Under the pieces are notes generated by a model, which did not search any database, had not been told where the DNA came from, and saw nothing but the letters and a program-made list of their open reading frames with translations. DNA of 64,000 nt from Cercis canadensis (Eukaryota; Streptophyta; Magnoliopsida; Fabales; Fabaceae). Numbering within the stretch: the stretch's first letter is position 1; every line of letters starts with the position of its first letter. Of the stretch, positions 48,086-62,978 are shown piece by piece. Location of the stretch: positions 1,225,001 through 1,289,000 of the forward strand of contig QAOA01007183.1 of NCBI GenBank assembly GCA_003255065.1, in the 5' to 3' direction. A program made the position numbers and the translations under genes.

Positions 48086-50527
48086 ATGGGATCAGCTTGT
48101 TGTGTTGCCGCAAAGGACCATACTCTCCCCAACAGAACTGGAGATGAAAGTTTGCACAGGAATGTTGTATGTTCACCGTCATGGAGCTTTCGATGGGATA
48201 GTCGGGGTCGTGTGGCTGGTGAAATTGAGAATCCTTCTTTTCACACATCTCACAGAATCAGCAGAAATGTTAGCATGGAGTTAAAAGGATCATTAAGTTC
48301 TGAAAGAGGTAATTTATCTGATGGGGGAAGCACCCTGGAGATATCAGTAACTCCAATTTCTCAGAAGTCCCCGGTTCATGAGGCTTTGGTTGCAAATCCA
48401 ATGACTCCATCTTCAGGTAAATGTTAACTGAATCATTTTGTCATTTAGGTAAGAATAGTGCTGTTTATAAATAAAACCCACTGAGAAAATTGTTCACAAA
48501 TGAATATGTCCTGGAAGAACACATCAATACATTTTTTGATTTCATCAACCACCTCAACTTTTCCAGTCAAGTGAAGCGGTATACTATGTAAACTTTTGCA
48601 TGTTTTCTCTTAAATTTATCGGGCTAAATAGCTGCACTGTTTCTCATTTAGGTGACCTTTCAGTTGTCCTTACTTGGTTACTTTGGATCCTTTAATTATA
48701 CAGAAAACACAAAGATATAGTCCAGTTTCTCTCTTTTTTTTCCAAAAAAAAAAAAAAAAATAATGTTGAGCAAATATTAAATAAGAAATGCTTCTTTGCT
48801 ATTTAGATTGTTCTCAAGGTTGCCTCAGTTGTGAATATGGCATAACAATATATTAACTGATTCAAAACATTAAATGTGTTGTAGTTTGGCGTCCTTCTCT
48901 GATATCAATTTTGGATACTTCTATCAGCAAGCAATATGTACTTTTCTCATCATGTTAACTACAGAATATCTAAAACATGATTTCTGGCTAGGTCAAGAGA
49001 AGATTTTAAACCTTTTATTGTGTTCATTCCCCCCTTTTTTTGTTGTTGCATTTACTGGAGGCTGGAGCATTAGGATATGTGCCTTTCTACAAGATATTCC
49101 ATTGTTTAAAAGTAGGTTTTGATGCTGGATCAGTTCTTTTGAACATGAAAAAGTTATGCTGTTTCACTCTTGACGCTCATGTCTAGGCTTTTCTGTGAAT
49201 ACAAAGGATCTGTATTTTCAGATCAATCTTCTTATAACATGTCGAATATAAATTGCTTTGTTCTTATCCTTTTGTCTTCTGTTTCTCATCTAGCATAAAG
49301 TTTTGTAAGTTGAGTTATGGCATTGAATGAACCCTTATATTGTTCCTTGACTTTCATTTCATTATGCTCTCTTGTATGTTCTTTTGTCCCTCAATTGCCG
49401 TTTATTTTATCTCGTTGTCTGGTCACTGAGTTTATTTCTGTTGTTTATACAGATCTGTCCATGGCAAGCAATTGTTCTACAGTGGTGAGTTTTAAACAAC
49501 TGAATTTGATCTTGGAACTGTGCTTTCTACTGTTGCAATGAACTCACTCTTCATTTATCTTTAGGTGAAGAATCTATCAGAATCACCAGAAATTGCGGAG
49601 TCTTCAGTTCCAAATCTTTCATTTTCGATACCTTCAGTTTTCTCAACGCCTACAGCAGATCCTTTACCCAATCATAATTATCATCATCTTCCCAACTCTG
49701 CACCATCAAGATGGGCTCATCGTTCTCCTGGACACCCACTTTTGAGACAGATTTCTGATAGTCGGATCCTGGGATTGAAATCACCGGACAACTCTATTTC
49801 TGAGGGAAGGCCATCATTTGTGCTCTCCACTTGCAGTAATGACATAGCGAATGGATCACAAGGCGGATCATCTGATGGCTGGTCCATGCGCACCTTCTCT
49901 GAGCTTGTGGCCTCATCTCAAAGAGAAAGGTGGTCTTTTGACAGTGAGTACTTAGGTTCAGGTCGTCACAAGATAAGTGGATCAAGTAGCAGATTTTCAT
50001 ATTCTCCTTCCATGGATCTACAATCTTGCGGGGCTTGTTCCAAGCTTTTGACTGAAAGATCTTCATGGAGCAACCATAAATTTATTGCCAGCAACGACGT
50101 TGCGGTGGTTGCTGTCCTGGTTTGTGGACATGTGTATCATGCCGAGTGCTTAGAGACTATGACGCCAGAGGCAGATAGATATGATCCAGCTTGTCCAATT
50201 TGCATGGTCGGAGAAAAGCAAGTGTCAAAGTTGTCCAGAAAAGGCATTCGTGCCGAATCAGATGTAAAGGCAAAAAACCACAAGATATCCAAAAACCGGG
50301 TTGTTGATAGCTATCTTGATGGTGGTTTTGATGTTTTTGACCGCCAAAAAGATATTGAATGGAGAGGGAAAGTTCCAAAAATGGAGCCTAGCTCTAGTGC
50401 TAGGAGCTCATTTGGAAAGCCCTTCTTAAGACGGCATTTTTCACTTGGCTCCAAGTGGAGCCGATCCCTGTCAGAGAATGATTCTGCCAGGAAGAAGGGC
50501 TTTTGGGCAAGATATCGTAAAGATTGA
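48086..50527 (+). CDS. RING-type zinc-finger protein, probable membrane-anchored E3 ligase
   Basis: Exons 48086-48416, 49453-49484 (32 bp) and 49565-50527 join in frame to give 441 aa. The N-terminus MGSACCVAAKD fits N-myristoylation at Gly2 with palmitoylation at Cys5 and Cys6, so membrane attachment is likely. The middle is Ser-rich and disordered. A RING-like finger spans about 276-334: CGAC (276-279), then CGHVYHAEC (308-316), then CPIC (331-334), with a long first loop. The C-terminus is basic (RRHFSLGSKWSRSLSEND). From memory it matches Arabidopsis At1g75400/At1g19680, annotated as RING/U-box superfamily; substrates are unknown. An in-frame ATG at 48071 exists, but the last leader acceptor and the Gly2 signature favour 48086. 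Confidence 0.88.
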
Positions 50528-51290
50528 GCACCCTCAACTCTATCACTCAGCAGCTCTCTAATTATAGTGGTAAAGCCAGCAATTTAGAATTGATATTTTC
50601 TATGTAGTCTAGCATTAGTAAGAAAATTTTAGATTTTGTTTTAAATTAATTTTGGCTTTTCATCATAAATTTTAGCCATTTTACTCATCCCCTCGATCTC
50701 ACAGTCATGCGCTCAAGGCTTGTTTTATGGTGAGAGTAAGTTTATTTATGTACTCGGTCCTTATTCGTAAACATTTTACAAGATTTCGCTTTGCACAAAA
50801 CCTTTTTTTTGGTAAATTGTATTTATATATGATTAATGTTATAATTATATAGACAAAGAATCACAGCATATTTCACAATTAGTTTAAGAATCTCAGAAGT
50901 TAGGAAAACTCTTATTATCTTGTGACGAAATCAAGACTAGCAAGATCCAACAATTGCTTAATAATCGTGTATGGAAAACTTAAATTTTATTTTACTTCTA
51001 AAAGCTTCAGGTATTTTCATCCTCCCTGTTAGGTTATTGTTTTACTTATTCATTTTTTAGCAAGTCTTCGCTGAAAGGGTATTACTTATATATAGTTAAT
51101 AATTGAGATAAGCTGAAAGAAAATTAGACAGCATAAGACACTTAGCATTTTTGGGCAATGAAGAACAGTTATCCTCTCAGATGATCACTTGGTTAACCTA
51201 TCGATCCACGATCCAAACAATAATACGTGGTATCTTAAACACACTAGTATTACCGTTGAATGCAAATAGGAGATACATATTGCAATGAAT
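50528..51290. other. Intergenic DNA between convergent genes
   Basis: The RING gene (+) and the Rossmann-protein gene (-) converge here. The DNA is T-rich beyond the RING stop and AT-rich towards the Rossmann-protein stop, consistent with two 3' UTRs. No other structure was seen. Confidence 0.5.
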
Positions 51291-51291
51291 T

Positions 51292-54166
51292 TTAGAGGCA
51301 AAGACGCAGACAGGACCATGGATCAAACAATGAGCGACCGTGAGCACCGTGAAAAGGGGTCTCCATCTGGTCAATGATGCTTTGCAATCCTAGTCTATAA
51401 TCAGGATAAAGTAGCTGCACCCCAAGTTCCTGCTTCATTCGAGCGTTAGACACTCGCTTCTCACCCCTTACATTTCTTGTTTCTATAATTGACGACTTTA
51501 CCTGCCCCGTAGGTTGTCTAATCAGACCAGGCCACTTCTTCTCCACCAGTTTTCTTGCATACTCAAATACTACTTCTCGGGGAGTAGGGTCATCATCAAC
51601 AATGTTGTAAATTTTCCTGAAAATGAGATATCCAAAATTGTGTTCCGCAACTCGTTACTTAATTATCCACTTTATTATGATGAATAGGAATGATAACATA
51701 AGGCAAAAAAATAGAGTGGGAAGTCAGTCAAGCCACTACATATTAAGAGCTAAGTACCGCCCAAGATTGAAAAAACAGGACTATCTCCCAACAAAAATTT
51801 CAGTACGGCCTGTAGCATTTATATATGTACGTGTTTACCAGCATTTTTACAACAGTTTTACAGTACACAATAGTTAAAGCAAAACTGTATAAGATAAAAG
51901 CCATGAAGGATCTGCATGTAGAATATCGCGACAAACAAATCCACTGTAAGCAACATTAAATCATAAATACATGTGATGAAAACCTTGATATAGAAGTACA
52001 ATTCCAGATCTACCTGTTTTTCCATCTCCTTCAAATTCATGTAGCCAATGCAGTGTAATAGCCATTAAAAAGGTTTATTACTTTAGATTTAAGAGTCAAC
52101 AATTAGAAATAGTAGAATATCTTATTTAATAATCCTAGCTTCCGCTTTCCTTCTGAAATTATCGTATCTTAGTTTAGAAACATTTGACAACCAAGAATGA
52201 TGTATTAGAGAGTTGATCAAGTGGAAACTCACTTGGGGGAAGGTGTGTAAATAGTAGCCATTAGTGCCTGGCAGATGTCTTCAACATGAACTCTGGAGGT
52301 ATATTTTCGGTATTTTCTCATCTTCTGACCTTCTGATAAAGGTTCCTGCTTGATTATTGTATCAATGGCACTACAATAAAAGAAATTTTCAAGCCAAAAG
52401 ATAAAAAAGTAATAGAGGTCAGTAAAGTAAATTCGCAAACTGCCAAGTAAACCATATTCAAACACCATCCAACAATATTCTAGAAGTCAGATTAAAGTTT
52501 TAATTCCTGATCAGCTTCTATATCTGACATGCCACTCATTGAATGAAGATGCTTTGGATAATAAGGGGGACTTAATAGATATCAAAGTCATGGCATATAG
52601 CTCTGAGCCAAAATTTATAACCTGCTGCTAATCACAAAAAGAAATGGATAATATAAGCTCATTACTTTTACTTGAAAGATAAATTGAGTTAAAAGCTGCA
52701 CACCTTCTACCAGGGCCATAGATACCTCCAAGCCGAAATACTTGAGGTGAGAACCCAAGATAGTGAGCCAAATTTGACCAGCCTGCTTCAGAAGCTAACC
52801 TTAATTTTGCCAACTGACTAGAAGGCTTAGTTGGATAACTGCCAGAACATGATGCACATACTCAGGACCAACTAACAGAGTAGTTTCACAAACTTGAAGC
52901 CAAAAGCGATTTTATTTAGTTACACTCTCTTACTCCTCATCCACCAATTCACCGCCACAATCCCCATAGACACCTGCCACACAGGAAGTGTTTCCATCAT
53001 ATATTTGATTATTTTCATTTAAAAGCAATAGTAGTTTTGAGCCAATCAGCACATGACTTGTAGATTTTATTGGGCAAACCTGCTGCAAGAAAGTTTATGT
53101 GAATCAGCTGACAACCCAATATATGAAGAATAAATTTCAATTATTATGCATATACTAAATAATACTAACTCCCCTTATGTTTATCTTTTTAGTCTTTATA
53201 ACATCAAATCCACATTGATAACCAGAAGGAGGAAATTAGAAAAACCCTTAGGTAGCTAACTCCACCCGCAAGAACTTTGCATTACATCAATCCTAGAATT
53301 CAAACTCACGACTCTTGAGAGAGTAAACCTTAGTTACCTAACTCCATCTAATTCAAAAAAATGAAGATAATAAACTATGTTATAACAGGAATGTCATAAT
53401 AAACTTTTATGCTAAACATATTAAGGAAAACAATAAACTAGCCATGGAGTTTCCTTGTCATTTTATCTGCAAACTTTTCTTCTATTTATTTTCCTTCAGG
53501 TCAAGAAGATGCAAAATACGATGCATCTGAATTTTCAATATTTATATGAAAGTAGAACTTCCAATTACCTACCAGCACTAGGCAGCAGCACAATTTAGTG
53601 CCAGCAGGAAGGGTCATTGCATAAACCAACATGTTCAGTCATGCTTACAAAGACAGTAATTATACGGTGATTCAATTTTTTGCCCTTCTGTTTGGTGAAT
53701 TACACTAGATAATGGAGACTTAACAACCAGAGATCTACCTTAAGACCAGGAAATGTTTTCTTTTTTGAACGACAAAGAGAGAGAGAAGAGAGAGAAGGGG
53801 GGAGACACCAGTAAGCATGACTATGATATTACGTAATTTCAACAAAGACATACCAGTTGAAGACAAGTAACCGAGCCACTGAAGATTCCCATTGACTAAT
53901 GAACTTCTTAGAAGTTCTTCATGCTGAAGCACCTACATAATCAATAAAATATGAATAAATCAATAATTAAAAACTGATACAAATTACTGACACAAAATTT
54001 ATATAGTAATAGCATACCAAATCACCAATACCCACAACAGGAGGAACGGAGACAAGAAGGTGAGTGTAATCTTTCATAACATCTAGGATACTCAGTCTGA
54101 AAAAACAACTTCACGCTCTTAGCTTAGTCGTGAAAAAATATAAAGGAAAAAAAAAAAAAAAAAAAN

Positions 54167-54197
<31 letters not shown>

Positions 54198-54784
54198 AGA
54201 GTAGGACAAATTAAACAAAAAACAAAACCAAGAAGGTTATCTCAATACAACACAATTATATACTGGTTTACTCACTCTAGTTCGTTTGTATCGAAAAGAT
54301 AAACATGAAATCCCTTATCCTCAAGTTTCTTCTTCTTCATATGGCTTGTGCAAGTTCCAGAGACAACCCTAACAAAGATTATCCAATATGTTAAATCTGT
54401 TTATACTTCAGTTTTCAATTGATTAAACCAATTCGTATTCGATGAGATGAAAAAATCAATTTAGAACACAATAGGAAACATGTATTTGAGGTAAAATCAA
54501 ACATAAAAATAAATAATCATATTGAAATTGCAGAGCAAGCATTGGGAAAAGAAGTACCATCCTTGGTCGCGGAGCTTGTGTGCAAGCAATTGTGCGACGA
54601 AACCCATTCCTAGAATGAACAACTGGTTTTGAGATTTGGATTCCGATAAATTACTGTGCGCAACAACATTGGAGTTGGAGGAATACGACGACGTTGAAGC
54701 CATCGGCAGCACGAAACTTCGGGGAACATGTTCCAATCTATGTCGGAGGGGAATCGCTGAACCCGGTATTCGCCCTATTTCCAT
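51292..54784 (-). CDS. NAD(P)-binding Rossmann-fold protein, YeeZ-like
   Basis: Exons 54784-54558, 54368-54276, 54096-54018, 53932-53854, 52973-52934, 52838-52704, 52370-52233 and 51616-51292 join in frame to 371 aa. A nucleotide-binding motif (FILGMGFVAQ, Gly59 and Gly61) follows a 50-residue Ser-rich N-terminus that could be a plastid or mitochondrial targeting leader. Later motifs are LLVSVPPVVG, GYLSSTGVYGDCGGE, FRLGGIYGPGRS and SRVHVEDICQA, the pattern of extended short-chain dehydrogenases of the YeeZ group. From memory it corresponds to Arabidopsis At1g19690; the substrate is unknown. An internal Met28 could also serve as start. One intron contains the A run with an N at 54166. It is divergent from the TLC gene. 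Confidence 0.88.
54150..54194. other. Homopolymer A run containing a single N
   Basis: An A run in the intron between exons 2 and 3 of the Rossmann-protein gene is broken by an N at 54166. Its length is uncertain, but no exon is affected. Confidence 0.9.
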
Positions 54785-54844
54785 GCCAAATTGCTTTGCC
54801 CGCTATCTCTATTGCTCACGGTTCACGCAACCTTTAGTTTTCTG

Positions 54845-56125
54845 AGTAACTAGTCGGCTACTGTTTCATTAAAAACAAAAAAACCGAGTAAATTAGTTGG
54901 TGTAATTGAATGCAGTTTTCATTAATTAATCACATGCATTTCGGTAATCTAATTATTTTATTCCTAAATTATCAGAAATTTATTTACTCCATTTGATTTT
55001 ATTGGATAAATGAAGTCTTTCTTGTTGGATTACTAAAGTCAGGTATATTATTAGTTTTGTTGTGTATTTACTCAATTTTATTCTACTAAAAAATAATGCC
55101 AGAGAAATTTAAATTAATTGAAACCACTCATATGTTTATCAAAATTTAAACTTAACCACAAATCTCCATGAACCAATACATATAAAACACCTCACCCTTC
55201 ACTTAAATTTTGGTCGGTTATGCTGTTGGGGCACTGGCTGGTGGGAATATTTAATTAAATGAGAAAGAAATGGATAAAGATGGAAATATTATCTTCTTGC
55301 CAATAAAGATAGATAATTAATAATTTACAGTATCAAGATGTTTAATATTAAGAGTTTAATCTTGATAATGTGCTCTCTTTTCTATTTTTAAAAGTAATAT
55401 CCCTTGTACTACTCCTTTTTAATAACAAATTAAAGATGTGCTTGGTAAAGGTAATTCATAATGTAAGTACCAATCATGGGTTACAATTGTTCAATCAACT
55501 TACCAATTTCAATCTCAATCCACATATTTCGTGTTGTTCCAATTTTCACCTTCATTGTACTTTTATGTGCTCCCTCTTATTAATAAATACGTGTAGGACC
55601 TCCTCAATCAACAATAACTATCAGGGAGCACCTACCACCAGTTATTATAAGCCAGAGTCCTAAATGTTGTTGGTACAGATAGGTCTAAGCCATAAAATTA
55701 AGCCGCAACTAACCTATTTATTATATGCAGATTTATACAATGAGTTATGTTAGGTACAAATACAATCATCGTGTTTGAATAGGCACAAAGTGACTTGTAA
55801 CGCAGAAATCTTTGCAAACTATGCGGTTGCAGTTTAGGGTATTTTTCTCTGAAGTTGGGTTCAAGCTACCATCACCTTTTGTTACATTGATAACTTGGTA
55901 TTTTAATATATCATCATAGTCTCTTAGAACCCTTTATTTGTATCAGCATATTCTGTTGTTCTGCTTGTGTTTACCAGTTTAGCATTTATTTTTCCATAAT
56001 TTCTGTTCTGTTCTATTGGATTCTGTGCTGGTACGGCCTTCATTCTTTCAAAAGGATTAGAACTTGGGCTAAATTCATAATTCATTTGATTTGAATTGAA
56101 ACAGAGATTTTGCAGAGGGCATAAG
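54845..56125. other. Divergent intergenic region
   Basis: This stretch separates the Rossmann-protein gene (-) from the TLC gene (+) and must hold both promoters. It is AT-rich. A splice acceptor (ATTTTGCAG) ends at 56115, 14 bp before the TLC start, so the TLC leader is probably spliced from somewhere in this region. No other gene was seen. Confidence 0.45.
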
Positions 56126-56129
56126 AGGA

Positions 56130-57410
56130 ATGGAAGCTTTTGTTGTAATGACAATTGTTTTTGGAGTGATTTCATGGACGACAGCTTTTCTCATAGCAAG
56201 GACGCTTTTTCGCAAGCGCTCTTTTGAATTTTGTAACCGCATTGTTTCTACTATGCATGCAACTCTAGCAGTAATACTAGCTTCACTCTCTGTTCAAGAT
56301 TGGAGCTGTCCTGTTTGCCCTTCTGCTTCAAAATCTTCCCATCCACAGGTACAAGTACAAAACACTGAACCCGTGAATTTAGTTTTTGTTTAGTTTTGTA
56401 AATTGGAAATAAAAATGCAATCTTTGCCTCCAATGAATGGTGAGCAGATGCAAACTCTGGCAGTGAGTCTTTCATATTTCATATATGATCTGGTGTGTTG
56501 TTTGTTTGATCAAAGAGTCAATCTGGACAATATCATCCATCATTTGGTCAGCATTGTTGGAATCGCATCTGGTCTATACTATCAGAAGGTAATCATCAAT
56601 CAATTTTCAAATTTAGTGTATCTCTTTGTTTATCTTTTTTGGCTATAATTTTTGTCTAAAATAATCCTGAATTCCTATCCTCCAAAATATACATGTTTAA
56701 ACTTTTGGTCACCAAGATTCCCATACTTGTGTGCAGTGTGGCTCGGAGATGGTTGCATCATTATGGGTAACGGAGATGTCTAGTCCATTCCTGCACTTGC
56801 GAGAGCTTCTGAAAGAGCTTGGTATCAGGGACACTGCCCTCAATTTGGCTGTTGATGTAAGTAAACAATGGCCTTCATGGATGCATGCACCTATTTCTTG
56901 CGTGTCATAAGGATTTATTGACAATTTTGATGCACTAAACTGAATTTATTAGATCAAAATAAGCAATTACTTTATTTGTTGTGCAGATATTATTTGCTGC
57001 CATATTTACATTTGCAAGGATGCTAGCGGGTCCCTGTATCACTTACGTAACTCTATCTGCCAACAACCCGCTAATCATAAAGGTCTTGTTCCCTAAACCT
57101 GATTACGAAAAATTTTGAACTTATTTAGAAGGGGACTATATATTTTTCTTTAAATTAAATTTTCAAATAATCTTTTCCGCATTTGCGCTATTCCTCTCCT
57201 TTGTTACAGGCTATGGGATTGGGTTTGCAGCTAGTAAGTACTTTCTGGTTCTTCAAGATTCTAAGAATGCTGAAATACAAACTAACCAAAAGGGCTGCAT
57301 CTAAAAATGTTGAATCAAGCACGCCAACAAATTGGAGAAAGAACCAATTCGCAATTTCTGCATCAGTAGCCAGCAAGAAACCTATGTTCGAACCTGAGCC
57401 ATTGGAGTAA
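56130..57410 (+). CDS. TLC-domain (TRAM/LAG1/CLN8) membrane protein
   Basis: Exons 56130-56348, 56448-56588, 56737-56856, 56987-57082 and 57210-57410 all join in phase 0, giving 258 aa. Several hydrophobic helices are visible: the N-terminal VVMTIVFGVISWTTAFLIA, STMHATLAVILASL, LSYFIYDLVCCLF, ILFAAIFTFARMLAG and a segment around LQLVSTFWFFKIL. The LDNIIHHLVSIVG stretch is the His-containing core typical of TLC domains. TLC proteins act in lipid sensing, lipid synthesis or membrane trafficking, often in the ER. From memory it corresponds to At1g45010. The Lys-rich C-terminal tail is probably cytosolic. The gene converges on RPT4, leaving about 560 bp between stops. Confidence 0.88.
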
Positions 57411-57974
57411 AGTATTAAGTAGGAAAGTCAATTCCTGTCAAGTGGATCAATTGAACATTTCAATTCGCACTGTGTAATCTTGCCGCAGTTGGGCACATCA
57501 ATTTGATTGGCTATTTTTGCTGTATAAGCAGTACATATTTATAAACACGACCTTTCGCATCTCCTTCCTCGCCTTCAAGTAATCAACATTGTCGTCGCTT
57601 AAATTAGAAATCAAACTTATGATAAAAATTTCTACGTAAATTGATTCCCTCAGCTGACTCCAATCATAAGTACAAACCCTGTGCAGAGAACAGTACTATA
57701 AATTATGCGAAAGCAATTCTTTTAATAAAAAAAAATACAAATAAAAATAGTACATTCAGTTCGGGCAAACAATTGAATAGCACATCCTCCCCTTCGCTGG
57801 AGTTTGGATGGTAAGTTCTCCTTCCAACTTCAGATAATACAAGGCAACGTCCTAAGAGACCATTTCATGCTTAGGTCCATGAGTTTACCGAATTATATTT
57901 GAGTAAGGCTCAAAAGAAAGAGAAGATGCACTGCCTAAATATCCATGGCTCTTAAAAGAATTTTAAAATAGGTT

Positions 57975-61293
<3,319 letters not shown>

Positions 61294-61299
61294 GGCCGT

Positions 61300-62720
61300 C
61301 GCGCTCCGAAATCGGAATATCTAACGATGAGTTTGCAGAGACTTGAACGCTGGACTAGAACGATGAGCAGAAGGGACTAGCTTAACTAGGAAACCTGTCG
61401 TCTGCGGCAACTAACTATAGTGGCCGAATTACTCCTGGAGGCTATATTTTTATTTTTTTTGCTAAAATGCCCCTAGATAATAGATATTCAACTTAACCAA
61501 AAATACATCGTCCAAAGTGTAAACCGAATATTTTACCCAAAAAAAAAAGGTGAAAACCGAATATAGCCCTGCTTGCCTCTTTAAAATTTACAGTTAATTT
61601 AACAAGTAAGTTATAATTTTTAAATAATTACATTGAAATATATCTTATAGATTAATAAGGACATAATATTAATGAATAATATAAAGTAGCAATATTTTTT
61701 TTATCGCAAGATACATTCATTATAAGTTAAACAATATATTGAAAAATAGTATCATATAGGAAAATAATCAATCAATTATTGGAAATTTCAAACCTTCACT
61801 TAAAGCCATTTAGTTTCGTTTAGTGGTAAAACATCTTATCAATATGCCGAAATAAGGAATTCAAACATCTTTGTTTTTATTTACAAAAAAAACACACCCA
61901 AACTTTCATTTAAGTCCTATTTGAGAATATCATGATTTTTGGAGTAGCTTTTTCAACAAAAGTCACAAATTTGTGTTTAATATAAATTTCTCTATCACTT
62001 TTTAAACACTACAAATATTTAGAATCACTTTAAGACACAGTTTTCAAAGCAATTATGGTGCTCCAAAATTTATAATGCCAAAACATGTTTCCTATTATTT
62101 AAATTCTAATATTCATGGATCTCAAAAGAAAGTGTTAATATTTATCTTCTCCGTAATGATCCATCTTTTGTCATAAAGAAGAAAACTACTGACTAAGAAA
62201 GTGAGGCATCTTGGCCAAGACCATAATTGGAATATCTTGGAATGTAAGTTTAGAAGGCTAAACCATACCCACACTCTTAAGAAAGGCGATTTCGAGGAAT
62301 TTTTCTTTTTTTAGAGAGAGAGGGAGGAGGGGGTGGGGGGGCGGGTTGCCAAGCTCATGGGCTTGTCCAATCCAACTTACTTGGATTTCCTTATTATAAG
62401 AAAAAGACCCAGAAAGTTAGGATTTAAGTAAATAATAACATCAATGACAATCCATCGGCATTCAGTAAGAAAAAAGTTTTCATTTGCGCTATTACCTACA
62501 AGGGTTTCAGTTTTGTATACGACTACTGGCAAGCTAGATTCCAACATTCCAATGTGAGGAAAGTAACTATAACACAACACAACTCTATACATCGACCAAT
62601 TTCCGACAACATATGGTACAGAGACAAGTGAGGTATACAATGCATTCTTCTCGCCAAACCATCTTTCTTTTTTCCTTGTGGAATCAAATTTACAATTAAA
62701 CATTTGAAGTTCCTATGCTG
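61300..62720. other. Intergenic DNA upstream of RPT4
   Basis: The RPT4 promoter must lie at the left end. The rest is AT-rich. A weak inverted repeat at about 61.92-62.09 kb (TTTTTGGAGTAGCTTTTTCA against ATTTTGGAGCACCATAATTG in the inverted right arm) may be a decayed hAT-type MITE. A GA/G-rich tract lies at 62.31-62.35 kb. No gene was seen. Confidence 0.4.
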
Positions 62721-62726
62721 GTTAAT

Positions 62727-62978
62727 TTAACCTTGGCTCTTTGCCTTCTGCAACACATCCTTCAGAACCACCGCAATTCTGTGTGCCATGTGGTGCTCCA
62801 GAAACCTCTCCTTCACCCTCTCATATCCTTTCTTTCCCATAGTCAGTCTCCTCTCAACATGAGTTGTCAATTTCACAATGTTATTTGCAAGAGGCGTCAC
62901 ACCTTCTTTGCCAGCAGGATGCAGTAAACCGGTTGACCCATTTACTACAATCTCCATTGTACCCCCAGCTGCAGTGCC
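62727..62978 (-). CDS. Last exon of a GT4-type glycosyltransferase (gene runs past the right edge)
   Basis: The exon opens at an acceptor (AATCTCAG|GGCACT) and encodes 83 residues to the stop. It reads GTMEIVVNGSTGLLHPAGKE, then PLANNIVKLTTHVERRLTMG and KKGYERVKERFLEHHMAHRI. The NGSTGLLHP stretch is the conserved C-terminal part of the nucleotide-sugar site in GT-B, family-4-like glycosyltransferases. From memory it matches the end of Arabidopsis At1g75420/At1g19710. The DNA from 62979 to the right edge reads as intron, so the rest lies outside the window. Sugar donor and acceptor are unknown. Confidence 0.85.
   Translation of the reverse strand, partial: GTAAGGTMEIVVNGSTGLLHPAGKEGVTPLANNIVKLTTHVERRLTMGKKGYERVKERFLEHHMAHRIAVVLKDVLQKAKSQG

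Noticed and set aside
54636-54845. Plus-strand frame over the Rossmann-protein first exon
   Set aside because: Antisense shadow of exon 1.
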